Shown here: piece by piece, positions 45,501 to 54,448 of the stretch
Layout: every line of letters starts with the position of its first letter
Position numbering within the stretch: the first letter of the stretch is position 1
DNA from: Paenibacillus tyrphae
GTDB lineage: Bacteria > Bacillota > Bacilli > Paenibacillales > NBRC-103111
Assembly (NCBI RefSeq): GCF_027925525.1
Contig: NZ_BSDJ01000001.1
Coordinates: 310,001 to 374,000, forward strand
Direction of reading: 5' to 3'
Length of the DNA stretch: 64,000 bases
Translations under genes and position numbers: made by a program
The notes under the pieces: model-generated
Told to the model about the DNA's origin: nothing
The model's database searches: none
What the model saw: the letters and a program-made list of their open reading frames with translations, nothing else

Positions 45501-45945
45501 GATCATTCCCCTCTTCAAAGGCCTTACCGAGCGCGTCCAGCATGAGATTGGTACCGTGCTCCCGTATTTCCGGTGTATCGTGTCCGTCAAAGAATGCCCC
45601 TTGCTCCGTAAAAATGAGTTTCGTTCCGCCTTCCAGCTTGATCAGTTCGACCGTTGTATTCGAGACGGAGACGCGTGTGCTGCCAGAATCGAGGGTGTAC
45701 GTATAGACAATGCGCTGCTCCGGAACAATTTCCTGGTAACTGGCGTCGAACGTAAAGACCGGCCCTTCCGGCGGCCCGCCGCTGCTGTACTCGCGCCCGC
45801 CAACCCGAAAGTCGAAGATCTCCGGCTTTGAAAACCACTTCGCTTTGGCAACCGGGTCAGCCCAGGCTTGGTAAACCCGCTCCGGCGAGGCGGCATAAGT
45901 CCGCTCGACGGCGAAGGTCGCATGCTTAACAAATCGTTCATTCAT
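45481..45945 (-). CDS. SRPBCC (AHSA1-like) protein, first of pair
   Basis: 154 aa, same fold as the next gene (VERTYAASPERVYQAWADPV, AKWFSKPEIFDFRVGG, then YTYTLDSGSTRVSVSNTTVE). The two paralogues differ enough to be old duplicates. The start overlaps the MerR stop (ATGA), which implies translational coupling. It probably responds to the same inducer as the MerR protein. Confidence 0.9.
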   Translation of the reverse strand: MNERFVKHATFAVERTYAASPERVYQAWADPVAKAKWFSKPEIFDFRVGGREYSSGGPPEGPVFTFDASYQEIVPEQRIVYTYTLDSGSTRVSVSNTTVELIKLEGGTKLIFTEQGAFFDGHDTPEIREHGTNLMLDALGKAFEEGNDHEHGEK

Positions 45946-46445
45946 TGATTTTCCTCCTTAGGTTTCGGCATTGTCTCCTCGGCAAGAAAGTCCCCCAACA
46001 GATCCAGGTTTCGCTCCCAAATCGTTTGCCGCTCAATGACCAGCTTCTCAAATGACATTTTCATCGCTTGCAGAAGGCTCGTAAAATCTTCCACCGTTAA
46101 TTGCGCCTTGCCCTGCATAAGCTTGGATACGTGTTCGAGCTGCTCCAATAGTTTCTGCTGCATCTTGATCTGCTCTTTGACTCGGTTGATCTGCAAGTTG
46201 ACGATCTCAAGCGGACTGATTTGCCTGCCGGTCAAAACCGATTTAATCTCTTCGAGAGATAACCCCAGCTCTTTAAGCGATAAAATCTGGTGCAAACGCG
46301 ACAGGTCCGATTCATTGTACAGCCTGTGGCCGGATTCCGTATGTTCCGACGGAGAGAACAGCCCGATTTGATCATAAAAACGCAAGGTTCGTACGGTAAG
46401 CCCCGTCAGATTGGCGATGTCTCCGATCTTCCAATAGCTCTTCAT
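45942..46445 (-). CDS. MerR-family transcriptional regulator
   Basis: 167 aa. The winged helix (WKIGDIANLTGLTVRTLRFY, GLFSPSEHTESGHRLYNESD) is followed by a dimerisation coiled coil (about 85-120) and a short C-terminal region without a recognisable large effector domain. First gene of an overlapping three-gene operon with two SRPBCC proteins. Its own promoter (46490-46520) has the 19-bp spacer and dyad of MerR-controlled promoters, so it very likely autoregulates. Confidence 0.92.
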   Translation of the reverse strand: MKSYWKIGDIANLTGLTVRTLRFYDQIGLFSPSEHTESGHRLYNESDLSRLHQILSLKELGLSLEEIKSVLTGRQISPLEIVNLQINRVKEQIKMQQKLLEQLEHVSKLMQGKAQLTVEDFTSLLQAMKMSFEKLVIERQTIWERNLDLLGDFLAEETMPKPKEENQ

Positions 46446-46489
46446 TCATCATCTCCACTCTTTGGCGCTAGCTTTATACCGGTAGCTTC

Positions 46490-46520
46490 ATTATAAAACC
46501 TTACGTTACGTAAGGTGCAA
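46490..46520 (-). promoter_or_regulatory. MerR-type promoter with 19-bp spacer
   Basis: On the minus strand TTGCAC (46515-46520), a 19-bp spacer, then TATAAT (46490-46495). The dyad CCTTACGTAACGTAAGG fills the region between, a perfect palindrome of 8-bp arms around one base. Confidence 0.82.
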
Positions 46521-46692
46521 GCATTATTGTGCCGGTCTATCGTGAAACAAACCGACGGAAGCTCGCGGTACATCGTAGATCACCCGTTTGGCGCAGATTT
46601 GTTGGACAGCGTAAAAACGACATCACGATCCGCCTTATCTGAAGCCGCGTAGATCATGATGCCGCTCAAATCACTTCATTCGTATGACCCGT

Positions 46693-48522
46693 CTAAACGA
46701 CAAGTCCTTCCTCCTGCGCTTTCCTCACCGCGTCTTCCCGGTTATTCACGCCCAGCTTGGCATAAATCATCGTAGTGCAATTACGAACGGTACCTTCGGA
46801 AAGAAATATTTTTTCCGCAATCGCTTTTATGCGAAGCCCCTTCACTAGGGATGCCAGAATTCCCCGCTCACGCTCCGTCAACCCGTAAGGGCACACGCGC
46901 CCTTGCAATTTACGCAGTCCATCCAGTTCTTCCTGCTGCACTTTCATCTCTTTGAAGAGGACATCTGCGATGGACTGGGTAATCAGCGTTTCCCCTTGGT
47001 GGACGACCCTTATCGCCTCCACTAACTCGATAGGGGAAACGGATTTCAACAAATAACCGTTGGCGCCGTTCTTGAGCGTATCGGTGGCCTGCGAAGCCTC
47101 TTCGATGGTTGTCACCATAATGACGCGTAAGGCGGGCCATCGTTCGCGTATCGCTCGCAGCGTACTCGGTCCGTCCAATACAGGCATTCGGACGTCCAGC
47201 AGCACCACATCGGGATTCACGTTTGGAATCATATCGAGCGCTTCCTGCCCGTTTCCGGCGAGCCCAACGACTTGCATATCCTGCTGTTGTTGTAAGATCA
47301 GCTGCAAGCTTTCTCTGATGATCGGCTGATCGTCAACGAGAAGTATGCGAATGCTTGCTGCTTGTGGAAGAACCGTCTGATGAGGCAGGCAGCAAATAAC
47401 CGCTACGCCTCCTTCATCCAGACAATGAAGAGATAAATGTCCATCAAGGGCTTCAAGCCGCTCTTTCATCGATTGCAACCCGAATCCGAATTCAATATCC
47501 TTGTTCCCATTCCCGTTATCTTCAACCTGCATTCGGATTTGGGCTTCTTCAAAGTACAATCCCACTTGTATAAGTGAAGCACCGCCGTGGCGCACGGCAT
47601 TGGTCAACGCTTCCTGCAAGCAGCGATACAGGGGCAGTTTCCGGGACCGACTTAATTCATACTCCTTGCCGTAGATGCGCAGCTTGACGATCACCCCGGT
47701 TGACTGCTGAAATTGCTCGATCAATTCGCGGAACGAGGACTCCAAGGTCGTTAACGATTCCCCGGTGGTTTGCGCCCAATTGTGAACGATCCCCCTGGTT
47801 TCATTCAAACCGCGACGCGCCATGTGAAGCAGGGTGTCCAGTCGATTCACTTCGGTATCGGGCAAACGAGGCCGAAGCGTCTCCATGCCCATAATTAGCG
47901 ATGTCATCGTGTGTCCGATCGTATCATGCAGCTCTCTGGATATCTTGTCTCTCTCCTCAAGCAGCGTTATTTGCTCCACTCGACTCGCATATTGCTCCAA
48001 AATTTGGTTCTGTTCCTTAATGATCAGGCTCTGCTTCTGCGTACGGACCAACAATTGAAAGCCGAATCCGAACCCATACATTCCCAAATGGTACAAGATG
48101 GCTTGAAAAGCAATACTATCGAAATCCAGACGAGCGGTATTCCATGCGAGAAAGGGGACAAGAAGAATCGTAGCAGGCCCCGTCCAACGGTATGTTCGTT
48201 CTGTGCTATGGAATCCCACGACAAAAGCGATGATCACAAACTGCCACTGGGTCGCTTCAAAATAGTAGTTTACAGCAATGTAAAGGCTCCCGCTCAGCGC
48301 AATCTCAGCAATCAAATAAGCGCTGGTGGAATACCGGAAAAACCAATAAGGAATAACAAACGCAAGAACCGAAACGAACAGCACCGCCCCTACAGGGTAC
48401 GGCAAACGGTCGTGAAATCGAACAAGCCCGATGACAATCGTGATCCACCACAAGAAGCGGATCGTGAAAATGATCCAATCGAACCATGCCCATCGGTTGG
48501 CCAATGTCAGCAGGATGAACAC
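46693..48522 (-). CDS. Membrane histidine kinase fused to a NarL-type response regulator (copy B)
   Basis: About 609 aa, same domain order as the protein at 24550-26343: five or six membrane segments, HisKA_3 (KISRELHDTIGHTMTSL), HATPase_c (EDNGNGNKDIEFGFGLQSM), receiver (ILLVDDQPIIRESL; Asp in VVLLDVRMPVLDG; Lys in YLLKSVSP) and LuxR helix-turn-helix (GLTERERGILASLVKGL, LSEGTVRNCTTMIYAKLG). I favour the GTG at 48522 (GGAG upstream), which aligns with copy A; a TTG at 48546 would add eight residues. Divergent from a membrane serine hydrolase at 48689. Confidence 0.92.
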   Translation of the reverse strand: MFILLTLANRWAWFDWIIFTIRFLWWITIVIGLVRFHDRLPYPVGAVLFVSVLAFVIPYWFFRYSTSAYLIAEIALSGSLYIAVNYYFEATQWQFVIIAFVVGFHSTERTYRWTGPATILLVPFLAWNTARLDFDSIAFQAILYHLGMYGFGFGFQLLVRTQKQSLIIKEQNQILEQYASRVEQITLLEERDKISRELHDTIGHTMTSLIMGMETLRPRLPDTEVNRLDTLLHMARRGLNETRGIVHNWAQTTGESLTTLESSFRELIEQFQQSTGVIVKLRIYGKEYELSRSRKLPLYRCLQEALTNAVRHGGASLIQVGLYFEEAQIRMQVEDNGNGNKDIEFGFGLQSMKERLEALDGHLSLHCLDEGGVAVICCLPHQTVLPQAASIRILLVDDQPIIRESLQLILQQQQDMQVVGLAGNGQEALDMIPNVNPDVVLLDVRMPVLDGPSTLRAIRERWPALRVIMVTTIEEASQATDTLKNGANGYLLKSVSPIELVEAIRVVHQGETLITQSIADVLFKEMKVQQEELDGLRKLQGRVCPYGLTERERGILASLVKGLRIKAIAEKIFLSEGTVRNCTTMIYAKLGVNNREDAVRKAQEEGLVV

Positions 48523-48688
48523 CTCATCTCCAGATTTAACTGTCAACCATTATAGCATGCGCCTCCACGAAGCGATATCACGAAGACGAATGACAATTTA
48601 CAACTTCCCAAAATGACAGGTTCGACCTCATACTCAGCCTTATCGCTACAGCCTGGCGATATCCATCGCTTAAAAACGAAAGGTGAAG

Positions 48689-50587
48689 ATGATGAATATG
48701 TCGGATACACGGAAATGGTTGGCCGCTCTACTCGCTTCTTGCTTGTTATTCCTATTGTGCATGCCACGTGCGAATGCGAACGAGGCTTCACCGTTCTCCG
48801 CAGAAGTGTTGGAACAATTGATTGATCCTGTCATGAAGGAGGAAATGAACAAGCTTCATATTCCCGGCGCAGCGGTTGTCATTACACAAGGAGAACGCAT
48901 CATGTATAGCAAAGGGTATGGCTTCGCCGATCTGGAACAACAAGTGCCCGTTAACCCGGCAAGCACGGTGTTTCGGCTAGGTTCCTTAACCAAATCCTTC
49001 ACCGCTACGGCTGCTATGCAGCTGGTCGAGGAGGGAAAGCTCTCGTTGCATAACGATATCAATGCAGCCCTGAAGGATTACCAGGTTAATGGAAATTATG
49101 GACCGATTACACTCCATCACCTGCTCACGCATACGGCAGGTCTGGATGTAAGCATGTATGAAAGAGATAATCGCCAAGGATTGATCCCGCAATGGTCGAC
49201 GGATACGGTTCGGACGTATTTGGAGAGGCAGCCGCCGGTGTTTGCCCCGGGAAGTAAATTCCTTTACAGCAATGTCGGGTCAGGACTTGTGGGAAGTGTG
49301 ATCGAACAAGTATCCGGACTTCCCTTGAATGATTACTTGCGGGAACGCTTGTTCCAGCCACTCGGCATGAGCAGCGCGAGCTTGAATCTCCCGCAGGATC
49401 GGACCAAGTTGGCCAAGAGCTATGCCTATACGGACAACGGTTATCAAGTGGTTCCTTATTCCGGAATTCATTTTCCCGGAGGAGGCGCCGTCAATATGAC
49501 GCCGAATGACTTCGCCCCCTACATGATCGCACATTTGTCCAACGGCTATTTCCACGGTCAGTCCTTGCTTAAACCGGAGACGGTCCGGATGATGCATGCG
49601 AAGCAATTCTCTTCTCATGAACGCATGTACGGGATTGGGTATGGTTTTTTTCGGTCGGAGACGGTGAATGGAGTTCCCTACTTATGGGCGAATGGAGGAA
49701 TTGACGGATTTAATTCGAAGATGGTGCTCATTCCTTCCCATTCGATCGGTATCTTCATTACCGCCAACACCGGAGATAGCGGGATGGAAATGCACGGGAA
49801 AGTCGTTCATGCCATATCCCAAACGATCGACTCGAAAGTAGCCCGCAAGCCACTTTCTCCCCTTGAAAGTTTAGGGAGTGCGATCAAGGAACTGGAAGGA
49901 CGATACGAGCTGCACTTGGCAGCGGAGCATGGCTGGGCCAAGGGACTTCGCTTGCTGGGCAGCGTACCGTATACGGTTGAAGCAAAAGACGATCGAACCT
50001 TAGTGGTGACCGGCTTATTCCAGAACGACGGGCAACAGATGCTCAGGAAAGAGTTTACCCAAGTAGATGAAAGGTTCTTCCAAGAAGTCGGCGGGGAGGA
50101 ACAGCTGTACTTTCATAAAGAACAGGGGAGATGGACGCTGACAGGGCCGATGAACTTCTCCATCCCGCGCACGGCTTCCTTTGAGTCGGGATCTGTCTTG
50201 TTGGCGCTGTATGTGGTACCCGGCATTTTGTTCACGCTTATTCCGCTCCTATGGATCGTGAGGTACGCGATACGGCAATGGCGCAAGCAATCACACAGCA
50301 TCTCTGTCGTCATTCCAATCATCGCCCTCCTTCAGAGTATATTCTTCATTGTCCAGTTCATCTATGGGAATGGAGAGATTCTATACGGATACTCGCAGTT
50401 CTATCAGGTCGTCGTGGCTTCCATGCCTCTTATTTCGTCGGCCGCGGCTGTTTATTTCTTGATTCGAATCTTTACTGCCAAGGAGCTTGACCGATGGAAG
50501 ACCGTAAACGTTGGGATCGCCGTGCTTGCGTTCCTTTATACGGCTTACTTGTTCTATTGGAACTTTCTTTCCGTACATTATTCCTAG
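48689..50587 (+). CDS. Beta-lactamase-fold serine hydrolase with C-terminal membrane domain
   Basis: About 632 aa. A signal peptide (LAALLASCLLFLLCMPRANA) is followed by a class C-type hydrolase domain (about 45-370) with LGSLTKSF (Ser-x-x-Lys) and FLYSNVGSG (Tyr-x-Asn). The third motif reads WANGGIDGF, so the usual His is replaced. After an about 110-residue beta-rich region, the last 140 residues contain four membrane segments. The N-terminal half resembles FmtA/PbpE-like hydrolases. I chose ATG at 48689 with AAAGGTGA. It is followed 15 bases later by a CPBP protease gene in the same operon and is divergent from the fused kinase-regulator. Confidence 0.9.
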   Translation: MMNMSDTRKWLAALLASCLLFLLCMPRANANEASPFSAEVLEQLIDPVMKEEMNKLHIPGAAVVITQGERIMYSKGYGFADLEQQVPVNPASTVFRLGSLTKSFTATAAMQLVEEGKLSLHNDINAALKDYQVNGNYGPITLHHLLTHTAGLDVSMYERDNRQGLIPQWSTDTVRTYLERQPPVFAPGSKFLYSNVGSGLVGSVIEQVSGLPLNDYLRERLFQPLGMSSASLNLPQDRTKLAKSYAYTDNGYQVVPYSGIHFPGGGAVNMTPNDFAPYMIAHLSNGYFHGQSLLKPETVRMMHAKQFSSHERMYGIGYGFFRSETVNGVPYLWANGGIDGFNSKMVLIPSHSIGIFITANTGDSGMEMHGKVVHAISQTIDSKVARKPLSPLESLGSAIKELEGRYELHLAAEHGWAKGLRLLGSVPYTVEAKDDRTLVVTGLFQNDGQQMLRKEFTQVDERFFQEVGGEEQLYFHKEQGRWTLTGPMNFSIPRTASFESGSVLLALYVVPGILFTLIPLLWIVRYAIRQWRKQSHSISVVIPIIALLQSIFFIVQFIYGNGEILYGYSQFYQVVVASMPLISSAAAVYFLIRIFTAKELDRWKTVNVGIAVLAFLYTAYLFYWNFLSVHYS

Positions 50588-50602
50588 GATTAGGAGGATA
50601 TA

Positions 50603-51424
50603 ATGATGTCCCTTAAACGAACGATTGTCTATTATCTGGGGATAACGCTTGGGATTACTTTCATGATGCAAGCGGTGATCGGGGCGGCTTACACCCCCGC
50701 AAATATCCTCTTGATGATGTGGGTGCCAGGCTTGGCTGCCGTGGTATTCACCTTGCTGGGCAAGGCGCCGCGGCCCGGAATGCTTGGTTTACGGTTTTGC
50801 CGCCCCTATCATTTGATTATGGCGGCTGCCATCCCCGCCCTAACGTTTGTCATTACCACCGCAGGCTCGGCTCTATTATTCGAGGGCAGCATCAGATGGG
50901 GGGATTACAAGCTTATGGCTGTAACGGACAGCTTCACGCTGAATCTCCTCGTCACGACCCTCGTGGTCGTAGCGAAATCTTGCCTGTTCGCGCTTGGCGA
51001 AGAGTTGGGCTGGAGAGGGTATGCGCAAAGCCGGATGATCGCTTCTTTCGGTTCCGTGAAGGGGATTGTGATTCTGGGGATCGTATGGGGATACTGGCAT
51101 TTTGGGGTTACCCTTACGGGAGCTACCTTTAAAGGCGCGCCGTTGCTAGGGGCACTTGTCTTGATGCCGCTAGCATGCATCGGCATGTCGTTCATATTCG
51201 CATGGTTGACTCTGAAGTCAGGCTCCGTATGGCCTGCTGCTGTGGCCCATGGAATAACGAATATTCTCTTTGATTTCTCGTTCCTCTTAACCGATTATAA
51301 AGGAAGCTCGGCTCTGTACTATACTTGGATTGTCGCGGTGATGTTACTCATGGGAGGCATCTTTATGGGCTTGATCCAAAGAATGCGGCCCCCGGTGACG
51401 AAATGCACGAACAGAGCTGCCTGA
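50603..51424 (+). CDS. CPBP-family intramembrane metalloprotease
   Basis: 273 aa with about eight membrane segments and the Abi/CPBP motifs: the Glu-Glu pair with Arg in LGEELGWRGYAQ, the His in YWHFGVTLTG, and the third motif in AVAHGITNILFDF. Members of this Rce1-related family process or modify membrane substrates and are often linked to bacteriocin immunity and peptide signalling. ATG-ATG at 50603 follows GGAGG. It is second in the operon with the membrane serine hydrolase. Confidence 0.93.
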   Translation: MMSLKRTIVYYLGITLGITFMMQAVIGAAYTPANILLMMWVPGLAAVVFTLLGKAPRPGMLGLRFCRPYHLIMAAAIPALTFVITTAGSALLFEGSIRWGDYKLMAVTDSFTLNLLVTTLVVVAKSCLFALGEELGWRGYAQSRMIASFGSVKGIVILGIVWGYWHFGVTLTGATFKGAPLLGALVLMPLACIGMSFIFAWLTLKSGSVWPAAVAHGITNILFDFSFLLTDYKGSSALYYTWIVAVMLLMGGIFMGLIQRMRPPVTKCTNRAA

Positions 51425-51447
51425 TCTCAATTAAGGAATATCTTCTT

Positions 51448-51496
51448 AGGCCCGAGCACGATCGAATAGACACTCGAACGTACTCGGGCCTCTTTG
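51448..51496 (+). terminator. Terminator after the CPBP gene
   Basis: Stem AGGCCCGAG/CTCGGGCCT with a 26-base loop that can pair further (ACTCG-type bases), followed by CTTT. The remaining stretch to 51689 holds nothing else I can support. Confidence 0.7.
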
Positions 51497-51689
51497 ACGC
51501 TTCTGGAGTTCCGCTCTCCAATTTGTGTTAAGGTTCAGCTGATCGGGTCGATTTCACCTCGCACGCTCGGCGATCAATGGCTGAGAAGGAATGCCCCGCT
51601 AGATGTCGAATGTTTCCAAAGCGGGTCTAGAGACTTCCCGCCCATACGTTAACACGAGTTGAATCCTATAGGAACCGAGGATAGGTCTG

Positions 51690-52763
51690 ATGAAGCTTCA
51701 ATTGCTATATAACGAATATCTGAATCTAAAATTCAACAGGGGATTACCGTCCGTTCAAACGGACTGCTATGAATACTCCCTATGTGAAGACGATAGCGCA
51801 GAATTATTTTTTGTCGGTCGCGAAAATGAGTCGTTTATCGAGTGGGCGGATGAATTACAACCGAAAGATCCGAATTACATCGCAAACCCGGACTGGAAGC
51901 CTGTGCTCTCGGCTTTTTTTGAACATCTGGATGTCTATGATGAACTGATCCTCTATTATCTGTTGTTTACGATCAACAGGACGATGTCCATTATCAAGAT
52001 CAATCCGTACAATGCAATGAATGATTTTATGAAAAGCTATTGTTTTTTTCAGTTAGCTCAATTGTCGGATGCTACCAGCTTGAACGATGAACAGAGGCAG
52101 CAATTACGAAACTTTTTCTTCTTTTTCTACCTTTATACTCACCCGGTGAATGAGGAGACCCTCTACTCCTTTTCATTCCGCGGGCAAGATTTGGTTCATA
52201 CGAAAACCAATATCCATATGGAGCATTATTTTTCTGTATACCACGATTACTACAGCGAGCATCTCGACAAGTATAGAGATAAATTAGTTATCGCTCCCCA
52301 TGAAATAAATGCCTGCAAACATCTCACGCTGGAGCTGTTAAAGGCAATAGAGGGTAAATCGCCCAAGCTGGCCATGCCTCCGGAAGAAGGATTGGAAGAT
52401 GTATTACGGCTGATCAATGATGTCGATTATTTGATCCATAGCTACTCCGAGAATAAAACAACCGTATTCGGGATGATGAGAGATTTTCTCTCTGACCATC
52501 GCTCTAACCTCTATCGCGAGCATTGTTTCCGTACGCTGCTTCAGAATTATGTCTGTTATATCCTTTATTTTAAGTTTGATGAAATTCATGATTTGGTGGA
52601 TTACTTTAAAGGCACTCCGTCATGGTGCGAAACGATCATCAATAATATCGTTACGGATGCCATCTTCATTCAGAAGATTATGAGGCAGAACCGTATAGAT
52701 ATTACCGAGTATGGGAATGTAGTCGAATTTTTCGACGAGGAGGCCCGAAGGATCTATCTGTGA
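51690..52763 (+). CDS. Hypothetical protein, all-alpha
   Basis: 357 aa, soluble, no signal peptide or membrane segment. It is rich in aromatic residues and charged helices, including a phenylalanine-rich run near residue 148 (NFFFFFYLYTHP). I do not recognise a family. Codon and base use are somewhat AT-richer than the 20-50 kb region. ATG follows GAGGATAGG. It is convergent with the ankyrin gene. It may be an orphan effector or antitoxin-type accessory gene, but nothing in the sequence proves this. Confidence 0.8.
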   Translation: MKLQLLYNEYLNLKFNRGLPSVQTDCYEYSLCEDDSAELFFVGRENESFIEWADELQPKDPNYIANPDWKPVLSAFFEHLDVYDELILYYLLFTINRTMSIIKINPYNAMNDFMKSYCFFQLAQLSDATSLNDEQRQQLRNFFFFFYLYTHPVNEETLYSFSFRGQDLVHTKTNIHMEHYFSVYHDYYSEHLDKYRDKLVIAPHEINACKHLTLELLKAIEGKSPKLAMPPEEGLEDVLRLINDVDYLIHSYSENKTTVFGMMRDFLSDHRSNLYREHCFRTLLQNYVCYILYFKFDEIHDLVDYFKGTPSWCETIINNIVTDAIFIQKIMRQNRIDITEYGNVVEFFDEEARRIYL

Positions 52764-52796
52764 TCAGCTTTACGGGTCTATCGGCGAAACATGCGA

Positions 52797-52822
52797 AAGG
52801 AGCCTGCCAGCGGCAGCTCCTT
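52797..52822. terminator. Hairpin between convergent genes
   Basis: AAGGAG(C)CTGCC pairs with GGCAGCTCCTT, with one bulge; no long T-run. Confidence 0.5.
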
Positions 52823-52831
52823 CCCAACATG

Positions 52832-53875
52832 TTAACCCATCATATGAAGAATGGCTTTGTTTACACATGCTCTAGCTAAATCCACAGCTGTCTTCCCATC
52901 TCGATCTGTAGCATGAATGTCCGCGCCATATTCTAACAGCACCTCAATCGCGGCAACATTTTCCCTCCTAATCGCTCGATGCAAGGCGGTTTGTTTATAC
53001 TCATTTCTACCTTCAAGATGAGCTCCGTGATCCAGCAGGAATTTAATCCCCACAATGTTATTGAAATCCGCAAAGCTATGTAAAGGAGGGAATGCCTTCT
53101 TTTCCTGGTTCACTTCACAGCCCATCCTTAAAATGTCTTCCAGCAGAGCTTCATCTCTACAATGAAGAGCAATCCCGAAGCCCTTCTTATTCACCTCTTT
53201 TTGATAAACATCCGGAAATTCCAGACGAATATAATTCACAATATCGCTTGAGTGTTTAAAAGCAATTTCCAGAGGCGTTTGAGTCAGAGAACGTTTTCCT
53301 ACGTTTGCCCCCTTCTCGGCCACTAGTCTAAATGCCTCCAAATTATCGTGTTTACTGCAAAACTGCAATGAAGTGCCGCTATATTTAAGCACTTTGTCCA
53401 AATCGGATTTGCTCGCGTGGGTGACCAGCTCTTTAATTTTCTCCATGTCATTCATATAACACGCAAACACCAATGTATTCTTAATTTTCTCGGCCTTTAA
53501 CGATTGCTGTAAGATTTCTTTTCTTTCCTCTTCCTTCGGTTCCAACCCATATCTCTGGTAAATGATTAACTCAAAGGCGTCCGTATCAAAAAGCTCAGGA
53601 TTCGTATCGTTCACAAGGCCATGCTCAACTAATTTGCCAGCGTCGACTTTGATACAAAGAATGCCCTTTCCCAGCATGAGTTCCACAATTTCGTTCCTAT
53701 ACTTATCAAAAAGAGCAACAGTGGTGTGACCATCATAGGAAACTTCGTTTTCGAAAATGGGAAAATATCCGCTCGTAAACGAATTCTCCGTGCCTAAAAT
53801 TAAATAGGTATACGTTTTTTCACTTAGCATAGGTTCGTTGATAATCGCGTCTACTAAATCAGCAAGGTTGTTCAT
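52832..53875 (-). CDS. Ankyrin-repeat protein
   Basis: 347 aa. The C-terminal 200 residues contain ankyrin repeats, clearest in FLLDHGAHLEGRNEYKQTAL, then HRAIRRENVAAIEVLLEYGA and DIHATDRDGKTAVDLARA. Two weaker repeats lie earlier (MEKIKELVTHASKSDLDKVL, RSLTQTPLEIAFKHSSDIV). The N-terminal 140 residues are of unknown type. Ankyrin repeats mediate protein binding. ATG at 53875 follows GGAGG. No partner is identifiable; the unknown protein at 51690 is convergent. Confidence 0.88.
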   Translation of the reverse strand: MNNLADLVDAIINEPMLSEKTYTYLILGTENSFTSGYFPIFENEVSYDGHTTVALFDKYRNEIVELMLGKGILCIKVDAGKLVEHGLVNDTNPELFDTDAFELIIYQRYGLEPKEEERKEILQQSLKAEKIKNTLVFACYMNDMEKIKELVTHASKSDLDKVLKYSGTSLQFCSKHDNLEAFRLVAEKGANVGKRSLTQTPLEIAFKHSSDIVNYIRLEFPDVYQKEVNKKGFGIALHCRDEALLEDILRMGCEVNQEKKAFPPLHSFADFNNIVGIKFLLDHGAHLEGRNEYKQTALHRAIRRENVAAIEVLLEYGADIHATDRDGKTAVDLARACVNKAILHMMG

Positions 53876-53905
53876 CTGTTTAGGCCTCCATGTCTTTTCA
53901 TGATT

Positions 53906-54277
53906 TTAAGCATTTTGGGAGTGTTCCGAGCAGGAGAACTTCCATTCACGCTGATGGATATATTGCTCGCCCCACTCGCCCAACTGGTCTAATATGGATT
54001 TCAACGACATTCCTAATTCACTCAGTTCATAGACCACTTTCGGCGGCACTTCATTATATACCGTTCTCATGATGATGCCGTCTTCCTCCAACTCCCGAAG
54101 CTGCTGAGTTAACACTTTTTGTGTAATTTCGGGAATGGCCTTTTTTAATTCACTCGTTCTCTTCGGCCCGGGGCCGCAGTTTAAATGACATAAAATCAGC
54201 AGTTTCCATTTCCCCCCTAACACCTCCAATGTCGCTTCTGCGGGGATGTTAAACGTCCGCGTCATCTGCCTTTCCAT
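53906..54277 (-). CDS. HxlR-family transcriptional regulator
   Basis: 123 aa winged-helix protein of the HxlR/YodB type: ATLEVLGGKWKLLILCHL, PEITQKVLTQQLRELEEDG, then YELSELGMSL. Members often sense electrophiles or quinones. It has two Cys residues early in the domain and at the C-terminus (CHLNCG, CSEH). It is divergent from an NAD(P)H oxidoreductase gene, the usual arrangement for a quinone-responsive pair, with repeated sites between. Confidence 0.92.
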   Translation of the reverse strand: MERQMTRTFNIPAEATLEVLGGKWKLLILCHLNCGPGPKRTSELKKAIPEITQKVLTQQLRELEEDGIIMRTVYNEVPPKVVYELSELGMSLKSILDQLGEWGEQYIHQREWKFSCSEHSQNA

Positions 54278-54312
54278 GGGATAACCATCCTCTCGTTGGT
54301 TTTTAGGTATAG

Positions 54313-54343
54313 TTACTTTTTGGTTCCTATATTACTTTTTGGT
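54313..54343. promoter_or_regulatory. Direct repeat in the HxlR/oxidoreductase intergenic region
   Basis: TTACTTTTTGGT occurs twice (54313-54324 and 54332-54343), 19 bases apart, with similar flanks (TKCYTA). A plausible binding region for the HxlR regulator. Confidence 0.5.
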
Positions 54344-54448
54344 GCTTATAGAACATAAAAGTGCGTTCTTCCCTTTTTTTCCTGCATAAGAGATAATTTC
54401 ATCGTACCTCATTCGAAGGTAAAAGTTGAGAGATGGAAGGTGAACTCG

